Below, one piece after another: positions 33,501 to 46,571 of a stretch of 64,000 nucleotides of DNA. The position numbers and the translations under genes are program-made. Origin of the DNA: Spizellomyces punctatus DAOM BR117 (lineage: Eukaryota > Chytridiomycota > Chytridiomycetes > Spizellomycetales > Spizellomycetaceae); the NCBI RefSeq assembly GCF_000182565.1, contig NW_015971541.1:1435039-1499038 (forward strand), read 5' to 3'. The notes under the pieces were generated by a model. It searched no databases. It saw nothing but the letters and a program-made list of their open reading frames with translations, and was not told the DNA's origin. Positions within the stretch are counted from its first letter, which is position 1. Each line of letters begins with the position of its first letter.

Positions 33501-34210
33501 ACTGGGCTTGGCTCCAGCTCCAGCTAAATCTGCCCAATCTGCTAATGATCTTCTCGGAGATCTATTTGGAGGATCCGGGATTGGTGCTTCTGTGGCCCCT
33601 AGTGTCCCAAGCGTCACATCACCTGTCTCCAAAAATGCTGTTGATCCATTGGCGGATCTCTTTGGAGGTAGCGGGTTGGCGAGCATCGCGCCTGCACAAT
33701 CAGCGGCTCCAAAATCATACGTAGCTTATGACAAGAATGGATTCCGTGTTTCATTGTCGGCAACTCGGGATTCCAATGGACAGGGTGCGCCTCTGAACGT
33801 CCAGGCGGAGCTGAATAATGTTGGAGCAAGTGCTACATTGACCGATGTGGGAGTTCAAGTAGCAGTGCCAAGGGTAAGACAGTGATTAAGGCTCGCTACA
33901 TCAACAATTCATATATAATACGTGGAATTCTTGTCCAGAGTCTTCAAATCACCATGTTTCCTCAGACTTCCACCACAATACCCATCGGCAGCTCGGCTAC
34001 CCAAAACATGAGAGTAGAAAACCCGACAAAGGTATAATCCTGCGGCCCATGTATCTCAACTGAAGTTTTACGGTGATGGTAACATGGTTTGTTCAATCTC
34101 TGCAGATTGCCGTGAAGATGCGACTGAAGGTTGTATACAAGATTGGTGGTCTGCAACAGGTAGAAGAAATTGTGGAGTTTTCGCAATTTGATCCAAGTCT
34201 GTGGGCTTAG
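30591..34210 (+). CDS. APL4: AP-1 complex gamma adaptin
   Basis: Thirteen exons: 30591-30828, 30984-31089, 31152-31293, 31365-31538, 31605-31784, 31847-32001, 32063-32809, 32869-32973, 33035-33120, 33186-33376, 33424-33873, 33939-34031 and 34106-34210; 923 residues. The trunk is very well conserved: [49 protein letters not shown] and [20 protein letters not shown] Gly/Ala-rich hinge spans about residues 650-790, and the ear domain, from about 800, begins [12 protein letters not shown]. Gamma adaptin is the large subunit of AP-1, which sorts clathrin cargo at the trans-Golgi and endosomes. Every junction keeps frame; one intron is only 47 nt. The gamma identity rests on the trunk and the ear. 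Confidence 0.97.
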
Positions 34211-34374
34211 GGGATGGCGACAATTGCGTTGAGGAACGGGGTCCAACTATCGTCTTTCCATATTATATCAAAAATACTAGAAGCCGATTGCATCTATCAG
34301 TTTGTTGCCGAAGCATTCTACGACTTTCATAGCTAACCTATATATTCCCCGACCATCCCCAATTGTCGGCACAA

Positions 34375-36060
34375 TTACAGCCCTCCTGAATCCGTTGATA
34401 TCTGCCTGATGTCCTCTTCCACAGTGGCAATGTCGCGCATGATGGCAGAGTAGGTTTTCACGATACGCGCAAACTCGTCACCAACATGTTCGTACTGCAC
34501 TAATTGGATATCAACCTCGCGAAGACGCTCGGCAAGTCGGGCCTTCACCGCATCTAACGATGTTCTTCAATTTCTGGGGTGAGCTCCATGATGGGAAAGA
34601 CGAGGAAGACGGGAAACAGTCTCTACCTTGTTTGGCGTAAGACGGGCGCTTGATCACCCTCTGCCATGCTAAGTGTAATTTCTGCTTTGAGGCATCTATA
34701 TGCACATAAAAACAACCGTTGTAGTTGCCACTATAGAACGGAGCAGTGACATGGGGCTACATACCGCATCTTAAGATATATGTTATCTATGATCGCCGAG
34801 AAATAGTCTTCCAAGGCTGCCCGTTTCTCCGGCTCTAGTTGACACTTATATCGAAGGATGACAGTCCAGAGATTTTGCATCAGCTTCGACCATTTCTGGC
34901 ATTAAGAAGGTATTATGATAAACTGTGAGTATCAGTGAAACAGTACTATACTGACCTCGAAATACAACTTAAAAGTGCAAGCTAGCCGGACGCGGGTAGC
35001 CATCGCCTCCTTCTTCTTTTCATTTATCCGCGTAATTCGGGCCTGTGCAATTGTAGCTAATCCGCGGGCTTTAGCGGCATCTAGCTTAGGATCTTTGGAA
35101 TGGCGTATATCTCAGTCAAAATTGTTTGGGAAAACAAGATACAATCTGTTTACCTGTTCCTGTCTTCTGCCCGTACACGCAGCGAGATAGAAATTGACAC
35201 TTTTTAAAGAGTCTGTGCTCCACTTCGTTTAGAAGCAGTTGGTGGAGTTCCGGAGGTACCTGATGGCGACATGCTCAGTATACTCTACTCTGTTGCAGAT
35301 CCACCTAACGAACGCACTTGATCTACTGCAGTTCGATGCGATAATTTATCCCACCTCTCACTGTCCATCCCGAGTATGGTTGGCTTATCCACTTCTTCAT
35401 CCGAGTCCGCCTGTAGTGTTTCATGGACCTCCGCGGAAGCTAACAGGTTGCTGAGCGGCTCCCAAAACTGATGACGACGTAAGCGAACGAAGGCACCATT
35501 TTAACGTACAGCAAGCTCTCACCAAGGCGTTATCCTCAACATTTCCGTCCTGTTCAGGAGTATCCGGGTCCAAGTTCAAAACAATGTCCGTGACCTCGTC
35601 GTACAGTATTTGTTGCTCCAAAAACGCTCTTTTGGCTGCTAATAAGGAGGCATTCTGAAAGTTCCCCATGAGCAGGTGAATAATGAAATACATTGCAGGA
35701 CTAGAGTTAGCGAGTTTATACCTTGGGTGAGTGCTCCTCTTTTGGGATTTCTTTGGTGACCAGACTGACGAGTACCTCTTCGTGGTCGATCTCGCGAACC
35801 ATGACCTTCCCAGTGTTTATGGCATGCGGGGATGGTGGAAATCACTGAACTCTAGATAATACAATCTAGCCGTCCTTCTGTGTTGATGCTCAGGTCATCT
35901 TGGACCGAAAGCAACAGTGCACGTGTCATCAAACTGTTGTCCAGTGGTACGGACATGCTCATCAACGGACAAGTAGCGAATAGCGTGTCGTATTCTTGAT
36001 TGGAACATAATAATGGTCCTTCGGGGGAATTTCCCTTACGATTGTAGGCCCGCTACACAG
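34375..36060 (-). CDS. HAUS4: HAUS augmin-like complex subunit 4 homologue, 5' end unresolved
   Basis: Exons recognised, from the 5' side: about 36049-35862, then 35805-35722, 35654-35523, 35467-35327, 35259-35154, 35092-34956, 34895-34765, 34695-34628 and 34564-34375. The joint between the first two is uncertain and the start codon was not found; it may lie before 36220. The C-terminal 250 residues resemble HAUS4: FKKCQFLSRCVYG, DAAKARGLATIAQ, a long helix ending LKMRC, and YEHVGDEFARIVKTYSAIM. HAUS4 belongs to augmin, which recruits gamma-tubulin to existing microtubules so that spindles branch. Low overall identity keeps this below certainty. Confidence 0.65.
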
Positions 36061-36398
36061 AAGAAGCTATGACTAGGGAGCACATAAGCCAGCAGGAGAA
36101 TGTTTAACCAAGAGAGTTCATCACTCCCGTGGTCACTTGGGCCCCCAGCTTGAAGCATACCCAAGTGGCCAAGACTCCAAAGCGTACTTGCTGTCAGCCG
36201 ATGGTCAAGGCCACTTTCCAAATCTTCTGGTCAGAATAGAAGTGGCCCCGTCCAGTGTGCTGCATGTTGAGAGTCTAGTTAATAGAGGCTTTTCTACGTG
36301 TATTGTTTCTCGTCACGTCAGCAACCAGCCGATCATTGCTTAGTCAATCATCAACGTCAGAGTTTCCAGGCAGGACGTTCGAGTGTAGCATATTCACG

Positions 36399-36901
36399 AT
36401 GAAACTGCTAGAGTCCATTGCTTCAACTCTGATGTTTGCAGTTGCCGTTGACAATGGTGAGCGGCATAAGCGATTGCTGCTGGTCGTCTCCAGATTGATT
36501 GACGTTGCGGTCCATGTGCAGTGACCAGAGCTCTTTCATCCGTACCACCTACCATCACTGAGCCTCCCTACCGTCCTACAGATCCTAGATGTTTCGATCC
36601 GAAAAGATTCCCTCCATCTGTAAACCAGTCTCGTCCCATAATGTTTTTGGATGGTCAATGGCATATCGGGATTTACACCGGTACAAAACTTTTTTATGAA
36701 TGGGTGCCGTATTGTGAAGTGGTACCCATGGAACATGCGCCAACCCGGGGGAAATTGCCGCATCGGTTAGCCAAGAAGGTGGAAGATGTACTTGCAAAGA
36801 TCGAGGAGACGAGGAAAAGATTTGAAGAAGCTGCGGCAAAAGAGAGAACAGCTGAAAATGCCAGCACAATCGCCTTGGAGCGCGCAATATATTCTATTTA
36901 G
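36399..36901 (+). CDS. Small orphan protein with hydrophobic N-terminus
   Basis: Two exons, 36399-36456 and 36522-36901, with a 65-nt GT-AG intron, give 145 residues. The N-terminus MKLLESIASTLMFAVAVDN could be a signal peptide, membrane anchor or mitochondrial presequence. The middle contains many Pro and aromatic residues (FDPKRFPPSV, DGQWHIGIYTGTKLFYEW), and the end is a charged helix rich in Lys, Glu and Ala. I do not recognise a family. It is head-to-head with the HAUS4-like gene. Confidence 0.6.
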
Positions 36902-38500
36902 CAGCGCATTTTTTGTGCTTTTTTTTGTCATATACTAGTAGCAATTAATCCCACCTTACACTATAATTCCAATGCTTCGTAAGCTACCCACCAATGCATG
37001 TTGACTTCTTCTCTCACTCTTTCTCAGTAGGATTTCCTGCTGGTTTGACCTTGCTCAGGGTTATGTGGCAACTTTGCCCTTGCCTCCGCCACGTCTCCTT
37101 GCAGTACGATTAGATGAGTAGCATGTGCTTGCTGGAAGTCTTTTCCGGTCTCGTCCATGAATTTGTACCAAGGGAAGATAGGAAGACAGAAGCACAAGCT
37201 TCATCCGTTCATCCAAGGCGTACGTGAAGCCGACTTTCTGCTCTATGAAGATAGTTTCGCTAGAAAATCTCTTTAGGTGAATCCGCTACCCTAAACATAT
37301 TCGTCTCTTTTCCTTTGCAGTTCTGCTAGAAGTATTGCTATTGATAGCTGCCTTGCCTTGCAATCCTGGCTTTGAAGACGGAACTGTCCAGTTCGGCGAA
37401 AATTCTTTGTTTTTTGGATCTCTTAGTCAAGGACCGGATTGTCTGAGTTGTTGTCTTCGGCAGCACATCGTGATATGCGCGCCTGTCACTACGTGTGAAG
37501 GGTTATAAACGCAAAACCCCGAGATGCTAGTAGAACCACAGAAAAGGCTAGCACATGTTGAGGAGTCAACCGGCGTCTGCAAAAAGGCAGGCAATAGATC
37601 CCACATACCGTGACACCTACGTAGTTCAATATATGATTACGGGCATAGCTCCAATGCCGACGATTGCACGCCTTGCTCACTACCGTCGAGATAGTAGGAC
37701 GATGGACGCCAACAGGGACGGCTTACTCTACACTAATGTACACCGATACCTCTCTACCACCAAATGATATCCTCATTGCATTATAGGTCTGTAACAATGA
37801 CATGCTCTACAGCTATTCAACGACGATCCCCACGACCAGCGATGACGCTCACCATATCATATCTCCACGGCAGATGCCTAGATATGTAAAATATCGGGAA
37901 GGCTGTCCTCTTCATGACATCTGCGAAACGACAACCCACAATTTTCAGAGTCGGTGTGACACCTATTTAACTTGTTAACCCCATTCCCAGCATCTCCATA
38001 TTTGCGCCTGACACCTCTAAATTTACTGTGTACTTGCGCATACAACATTTCATTAGCTAGTGCTTAGCATTTGACATGTTGTGTCATGCTCAACTTGCTA
38101 ACGAATACCTAGCCTGAGGATGTGCCTAGGCTGATTAAGATGTTAGATGGAACATTATTTAATATCAACCATGTATCATGGCATAATACAATCGGTCTGA
38201 CAATAAGACATATTTTACTTTCTACTACGTTCGCGTCAAAATATAAATCGCGGATGTGATCATAAAGCCCAGAAGGCCAATGACAAATTAACACGAGTTA
38301 TCGCAAGTGAAATTGATGCAAACAATAGCCGGCCTAGATGACCGATAACAGAATGCACCGCTGTCAAAACGAGGCACATGATGTGCCGGCCATTTTGCAT
38401 TGATGGTATGCGCAGGACTGCAAATGCCTGTCTCTCTGTCCAGGCAATCCAAGTGTCATGGTCAAATCTACCCTGCAACATTACCAAAAGATTTGCTCAC
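36902..38500. other. Intergenic stretch, no gene recognised
   Basis: Only short frames occur on both strands, the longest about 70 codons at 37555-37767, with no motif. Composition is average to AT-rich near 38100-38280. Confidence 0.4.
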
Positions 38501-40290
38501 CCAAAGTATCAGTCTAGACGTAGCATTTAATGAAACATTACACCGTTTTGATGAAAAGTGCGCTCTCCATCGCTTCTTTCTAGTCAATGGGATTCCGGGA
38601 CGGAGTGAGCAATTTCAAAGTTCAAGCCAATGTCTCCGGTCTGATACGTGAGCACCAATACAACAGCGTCCTCCGCTTGGATTCCGTACCATTCTCGAAA
38701 GCTGCCATTGGTTTGAGTAAGTCCCTTGTGTTGCGGGAGGCATAGTCCACAGGCAGTCCTTTCCCCGCTAGAACCCCGCACACTTGGTGATCCGTGCACA
38801 GGCGGCAGGTGAAGAAGCAAAATAACATTTAACTGTAAATAGCACAGAATGAAATTTCTAATTGAGTTACAGGGAACCTGAGACATCTGGGTCCAGCCGG
38901 TGGACTGTGCGAATGATCTCATTTGGCATACCAGGACCTAGAGCGAAATTGGGATAGTCCTTTTTCAGGGTCAATGAATTTGTATACGCATATGTTTCCC
39001 ACTGCCTCGTTCTGCGACATGTTTGAGAGCAGTGGCAGGCCCTGGGCTTCTGCCAAAGTTTCTGCAAGAGTGAATGGTGGCCAAGGGACAGGATTTCCAA
39101 TGCCCGGTTCGTCTCTACTCAGTTGATTCTCAATATCTTATAGCTTCCTGTAGGCTTCGAACGTGTCCTGGATCATAGCGGCAATTACCTGCCAAGATTC
39201 TGCTCCATCTCTTTTTGGGTTTCAAACTCGTATGAACGATGTGCGTCCTCCAATTGCTCGAAGATTTCAGGTCTGGTGAAACTCTAAACTTGGGGATATA
39301 CAATGTAGACAATCCTTTTCTGACCTAGGTCAATACCGAGACGAGACCTGGTACGTTTGCAAATTGCAATCCTCCAAGGGTGCGCTTATACATATACCTT
39401 CTACGTATCACGATTTCTCATTGCCCAGCAGCCCATTTGATATTTCGCAACTGATAGCGGTGGAGAAGTTGATCAATCAAGACAACACGCCTGAGACCGG
39501 ATCCTTCCATGGGCCAACACCAAGTAGCATCAACTAGTCCTTCGGATTTGCCGTGAGAATGGCTTCTTTTTAAGTAGCACTGTGGCTTTGCCTAGGTGAA
39601 GGGCTTCTTTACAATTTCCAGTCCTTCTCCACTTTTCTACCTTTTCCAGGAATAGGCTGGCATAGACGACAAACTTGCTCCAGCTGAAGGACATTACAGT
39701 GACACTGCTGATGGCAATGGTGATCATGAGCCCCATCGATTCTTGTTGACAGTAGCGAGACGACGCTGCAGTCTGTCTATAGCTTAATCTGTATGTAATG
39801 CTTTTCATCTCATCCAAGGGAGGTGAATGATGAACCATAGAGTCCAATTGCGGTTGTGAGGTAGGACATTATCTGATCTGATATGATTGTTTTCTTGTGC
39901 GCATGTTCTGGCCTAGATCTGGTGATAAAGCCAGGCCAATAGGAAAAGTTGTCGTGAAGCTAGGAGAAACGGCCTTGAGCGGGTAAAGGTGATGAAATGT
40001 ACGAAAGCCTCACAGATGAAGTAGTCCAGTAGTTGGGACTCCACTATAAATTGGGCTTTCTGCCTATAGTAATATGCGCACCCTCGCAAAAAGGCATGTC
40101 CATAGAAAAAGTGACGCCTTCGAATAAAGTGCATAGTTCACAATGACTTGTAACTTGTCTTGTTCCTCAAACTCGAGCGTAGAGAAATGTAACTCGCTCT
40201 TGGCAGGATGAGAGATGTCACAGATGCCTTGACAAAGAGTCCATCGACTGTGAAATCTTATCCCAACCGAAACGCTGCATGTCTTGAGTC
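38500..40290 (-). CDS. Probable multi-exon gene, unresolved; possible fungal-specific transcription factor
   Basis: Consecutive minus-strand frames look coding but cannot be joined with confidence. Pieces include HPAKSELHFSTLEFEEQDKL near 40170, ESQLLDYFICEAFVHFI near 40000, and at 39560-39840 a helical frame ending EALHLGKATVLLKKKPFSR. The last piece recalls the 'LHLAYH...LLHRPF' element of the fungal_trans middle homology region, which suggests a zinc-cluster-type regulator, but no Cys6 cluster was found. Exon limits, start and stop are unknown, so the coordinates are approximate. It could also be a decayed gene. Confidence 0.3.
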
Positions 40291-40333
40291 AAGAACGAGA
40301 ACGAGAAGCTGCTCCTTTTAAAAAGAAGCCAGA

Positions 40334-40341
40334 GTCACATG
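40334..40341. promoter_or_regulatory. RTCACRTG E-box-like site upstream of ESA1
   Basis: GTCACATG lies 99 bp before the ESA1 start. A second TCACATGAC follows 12 bp downstream, giving two copies in 20 bp. Confidence 0.45.
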
Positions 40342-40393
40342 ATTTTCACATGACACGCTGCATTCGCGGTCGTCCGTCTGGGAAGGCTTTTGA

Positions 40394-41893
<1,500 letters not shown>

Positions 41894-42255
41894 TGCCTTG
41901 AAGTGATGGGTCCATGATGTTGTGCCTTTTCTGTACATTGTTTGTTCATGGTTGTGTTGCCGTTGTGTCGCGCACTGAATTCCAGGATCGCTAAATCAGA
42001 TCTGGGCTGTAAATATACCTCGCTCAATAAAGTTTATGTCGTTTTGGACAAACTTGGGTTGTACGTATTTTTGGGGGGCACATATTGACCATAACCATCC
42101 GGCTAGCATCCATGTCCAGGTACAGCGGCAAAGTATCACATTATTATCTACGCATCTCCAGAAAAGTACAAAATAACAAAGGCGACCTAAGCATAAACAA
42201 CACAATATAAACATTTTTGCGCTCCTAATCGAACCCGTATACGCAATCAATCCAG

Positions 42256-43920
42256 TCATTGTCCACCAGCGGCATTCGCCTTGATATCTCCCTCACCCTC
42301 TAATAGGGGATATTCCTTGACAAGAGTGCACTCACCGCCATCTTCAGTGTTTATTTTAAACTGATAAAAGTAACCTTCTGCGGTAACCACCATAAGTATT
42401 TGCTCACTAATAGCGCAGATGTTTTGCGCTCCTTTGCTTGTTGATGGCAGTTTGGCAAAGCAAAAGTCTCGCGTGGGTTCCCACATTTCAGTTAGCATGT
42501 CCGGTAGAAAGTAAGAGCCTACGGAGCCCGCAACGGTGGCAATTGGCGCTTTTCTGTTGTAGTCGATTGGCGATGAATAACGTACAGCGCAGTAGGTAAG
42601 TGTAGGATGCAACTTACAGTGAACTTATCATGCTGTTTTTTCTTTGTCCTGAACTATGTCTTCGCTCCATTTGTGCGGCTGCCTCCCGTTCCTCTTCAGA
42701 TACAAGCTTAAAGACATGAACAGTATCTGTCGCACTCGAGACACATAGTAATGTGTTGTCAAGGTTAAATGAAATTGAATAGATGCGAGCAGGATATGTT
42801 CCCCTTCGGAACTGAAAGAGCTTTTGACCGGTCGGTACCGCAAAGACTCTGATTACCGTCCCCTTAGGACGATTACAAACGCAGAATGAGGATATGTTTT
42901 AGGGTTGCGAATGCCATATTCATTACCTTATCACTAGCAGTTGCCACCATTGTTCCGTCATAATTGAATGCAATACAACTCAATGGACTCTTATGTGCTT
43001 GGAGGATATTGATAGCTTGAAGGTTTATTGCATCGAATATCAATAATTCACCCGCCGCACCAGACGTATTTGGCGGATAAGCTAGGTAGCAATTATCGGA
43101 GGATGGTGACAAAGCGCAGAGTGCTAATCAAGAAATTCTTTATTGAGCATTTAGTAAGAAAATTTACTCTATCAGCCGCATATTCGTACCATTAGGGTTG
43201 GGGCTAGTATCGATTGTGTGTAAAAGTTTCATATTGCTAATGTCGTAAATGTAGATGTGCTCTTCTAGCACCACGACCAGACGCTTTCGGTTTAGTTTAA
43301 CGGCGAGAATGGCCGTGACAAACGTCAGTTCGCAAATGGTGGATTGTCTCTAGAATAGATCGCTTCATTAGTCATCTTGAAGGAAATCGTCCTCGCCCAA
43401 TGGACGATGAATACCTTGGTATTTGTAATCTGCAGTCGTCGAGGAGAAAACGCCGGCTGTTCCCCCGCGCCAACCAATGCAACCAAGCTTGTACAAAAAA
43501 GCATCTCCACTATTCCGATTCCTCCCTCGGCTATCAGAAAATCCATTGTCAGCTGAACCGCGGACTTTATGGATCAACAACTCGCATACTTTTTCCATAG
43601 CATTTGCCAATGGGATCACAGTTATAGATCTTGTAGCCATGTCGTGTTCCAACTGATATGCAGCTAGTAAAGTTAAAACCGTCGATTGTCAGCATTACAA
43701 GCCGTATTGATGTCGTCATGCGCGGGTCATTCTCCATCCTGACACTATCACAACTGGCACCGGAAAAAGGATATAGATATCCTGACACTGCAGCGCAGAA
43801 GCGCTCTGTGCGCATGCCCTCTTTGCTTCCCTCACATTGGTACATGTGGCTGAAATACCTGAAGTCTTGGTTGAAGTTTATAAACAGTAGTTCATTGTTT
43901 GACTTTCGTCCGGTGTTCAT
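42256..43920 (-). CDS. ATG18: ATG18/WIPI-type PROPPIN
   Basis: Seven exons: 43920-43859, 43663-43590, 43530-43415, 43349-43190, 43123-42927, 42862-42618 and 42553-42256, giving 383 residues. The protein is a seven-bladed WD propeller with [41 protein letters not shown] and SPRRL. The phosphoinositide-binding FRRG motif is at residues 221-224. ATG18 binds PI3P and PI(3,5)P2, supports lipid transfer by ATG2 at the autophagosome and controls vacuole size. The first intron is 195 nt, far longer than the others (59-66 nt), has a weak GTATTT donor and contains U12-like signals. The C-terminus is short for yeast ATG18 but normal for WIPI proteins. Confidence 0.95.
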
Positions 43921-44170
43921 GACCGCTGGTCTGGAATACTTTCTTGGACGTATCAACTACGTGATCGATGGAGCTGAATAAACACAATATCGCAAGAATA
44001 TGAAAGATGGTGAACAAGAAGAATGCTCAAATGCTGGCAGCAACTCTTCACCGTTGCTTGTGCTTGGGGGCGCGTAATCCCGTGAGTCATCACATCAGCA
44101 TGACCAACCAAAGCTCCGACACGCTTCTCCCAACAAAACAATTCCATCGAGTCCTTTGCCTACGCCAAAA

Positions 44171-45044
44171 ATGCACGCAACGTTCCTCTTTGCCCTCCTA
44201 GTCTCTTTCCTTCCTTCCATTTACGCCATATCAGCAGTCCCACTAGCCGACTGGAATCCACCATCTTTGGGATATTGTGCTGCCATACCTGCTGGATCAG
44301 GCACACCTGGTTGCCTCATCATCCAAAATGAAGCTCGCACAAATTCGTCATCGTCACTATACTCCAAAGCAAATTCAGCAGTGGTATACATGAATTTGAC
44401 CACAAAGGACCCTCTTTCGGGTGTCGCAACGAGTAGCATTGCAGTGTTCTATCCTAAAGTCGATGATTATTCTCAATTGGAAATCCCTAACAGTGAGTAT
44501 ATTACTGTCGTTTCTGTAAGTTTATCAGCAAAGCTGACAGTTATTGCAAGGTTGGACAAATCTGACGCAGTATGCGGACACGACTCCTCCCGAGATTACC
44601 ATGTATCTGCTCTATCGGAATCAAATCTTCCCCACTGCGACAGTGAGGTGGGCAACGACGTCCAACGGAAAGCTTGTCTACGTACCCTCACGCACTGTTG
44701 TGGTTGCTATTGAGAATGGTGATTTTTCAGTGCAATGCATCAGCTTGCTTTGTGAACCGACATTAACATATGGCCGTTTCGTAGGAGCACTGACGTCGTT
44801 TCAATGGTATCCCACAGCATGCACCCTTAGCACGTGCTTTTGCCTCGACAGCATATGCACGGAGGAATGCCCCGATGCAAACTGCCCAATAACGGTAAGG
44901 TTTGCTTTAGTAAATCGTAAGGTGCTGAAGATGCTGATCGCATGGTCACTTCAGGTGTTTGTTGGATGGGCAGGTACAGATAGAAATGGAGATATCATGA
45001 CGAGTTCCAGTCGCGACATTTGGCGGTTCGAGAACGCCTTCTAA
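44171..45044 (+). CDS. Secreted cysteine-containing orphan protein
   Basis: Three exons, 44171-44492, 44551-44894 and 44955-45044, joined by GT-AG introns of 58 and 60 nt, give 251 residues. A clear signal peptide, MHATFLFALLVSFLPSIYA, is followed by a mature protein with several possible N-glycosylation sites (NSSS, NLTT, NLTQ) and a cysteine-dense stretch near residues 190-220 (TCFCLDSICTEECPDANC). The pattern fits an extracellular or cell-surface protein with disulphides. No family was recognised. It is head-to-head with ATG18, 250 bp away. An ATG five codons upstream in frame is less likely because it would extend the signal peptide with polar residues. Confidence 0.7.
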
Positions 45045-45144
45045 ATATGTTTACCTTTATACAAGTCCAGTGTATTATAACTCCATTTCAATTCAACTAT
45101 TCGAATGTCCCATGAATGACATGAATGAACACTAATGCGCCTGG

Positions 45145-46289
45145 CTACAGCAAATGTTTCTTAAAGAACGAGATACTGCGGTCAAACGCGACCTTAGCCG
45201 CTTCGGGATTGTACGGATAAGCGGGGGCCTCTTCGTTCATGAAAGCGTGGTCTGCGTCAGGATACTGGTAAAACTCGGATACGTCCTTCCCAGCTTCCTT
45301 CAGTCCCGCCTTGAGCTTGTCGGCAGTCTAATGTGATCGATTAAGCAACCAATAATCTCAAGAGAGAAAACCGTGAAATGACGGAGAAGTTGAGGGTACC
45401 TCCTTATCCGAAAAGCCTTTCGATTCATCTTGGTCGCCGAAATGGAATTGAAGAGGAATCTTTACTTGTTTGGGGTCGGCGTTTGGGGGTACACCATAGA
45501 ATACTACGCCAGCGGCAAGTTCGGGGACGTTGATCGAGGATGCCAAGGTCTGCCGTAGCAGTTTTAACAGCTGTCATGTCAAAACGGTTGCAAGTATATC
45601 ACATACCAGGGCTCCACCCATGCAAAAGCCAGTAATTCCAACCTAAAGCCGACAAGTTAGGTCAAGATTCGCACAATTGACAACGGGACTAGACATGTAC
45701 TTTCTCAGCGCCTTTCGACTTTAAAAATTTGACAGCATTTTTAATGTCCTCAATTGCGCGAGGCCAATCCAAAGTTGACATGCAATGGTTCGCCTAAGGT
45801 GATGGTGGATATTAGGTGGGTTCAATTTCTCCTCGTCATCAACACCAACCTCGTCGGCTTCAGTAGCCACCTTTCCACGATACCTATTGCCCGGACGGCA
45901 TCAGCATGACGACAATAAACATGACATTTCAAGCGAAAATTCGACGTACAGATCTGGAGAAACCGCAAGACTGCCCAGAGCATCGGCATATCGCTGAGTT
46001 GTCTTCTTGATCTGCTCATTCAAGCCCCACCATTCCTTTTCCACAAAAAAGATAATGGGTATCAGAACAGTTCCAATAGAGGCATTAAATTTTGCTCGTG
46101 CTCACCTGAATGACAATAACGCCGGCCTTGGACCCCTCTGCAAGCGACAGCAAAGACGATAGACCAGTGAGTGAGAGACCAGCGAGACGCCATGTGCTTG
46201 TAGATGAAGTCCCCAAATAGACGCAACAATAGATAAGAACCTTTCCCTGTCACAAAGTAGGGCACACCCTCGTAAGTAACGTTCGCCAT
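45145..46289 (-). CDS. Dienelactone hydrolase family protein
   Basis: Eight exons: 46289-46241, 46137-46106, 46035-45950, 45883-45850, 45793-45701, 45642-45607, 45549-45400 and 45327-45145, giving 220 residues. The alpha/beta hydrolase nucleophile is Cys105 in GFCMGG, with Asp149 in FGDQD and His187 in DADHAF completing the triad of dienelactone hydrolases. VIVIQEWWGLNEQI and LDWPRAIEDI are further family landmarks. Members hydrolyse dienelactones in aromatic breakdown, but many fungal ones have unknown substrates. No signal peptide is seen, so it is probably cytosolic. Confidence 0.93.
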
Positions 46290-46374
46290 CCTTGACTATT
46301 TACGCTGACCAAAGTACGGGAGATGAGCAAGATGCAAAAGCAAGATGTCGAGAGGTGGGATCATGATGACATTG

Positions 46375-46382
46375 GTCACATG
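46375..46382. promoter_or_regulatory. RTCACRTG E-box-like site upstream of the dienelactone hydrolase gene
   Basis: GTCACATG within GGTCACATGACC, 86 bp before the start codon. The same 12-bp string occurs at 50588-50599. Confidence 0.45.
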
Positions 46383-46571
46383 ACCATGGTTATTGGACGG
46401 ATTTCAGCATATACGATGATGTCCTTCAGGCAGGAGGAGACATAAGAGCGAGGTAGCATGACAAATAATATGCCTAGTGAAACTATTCAGTTCATCTTCA
46501 TGCACGACAGAGGACGGCCCGCGATTAAAATGGTATAATATATAGGCCGTCCAGATCTTATGTACCCAGTT

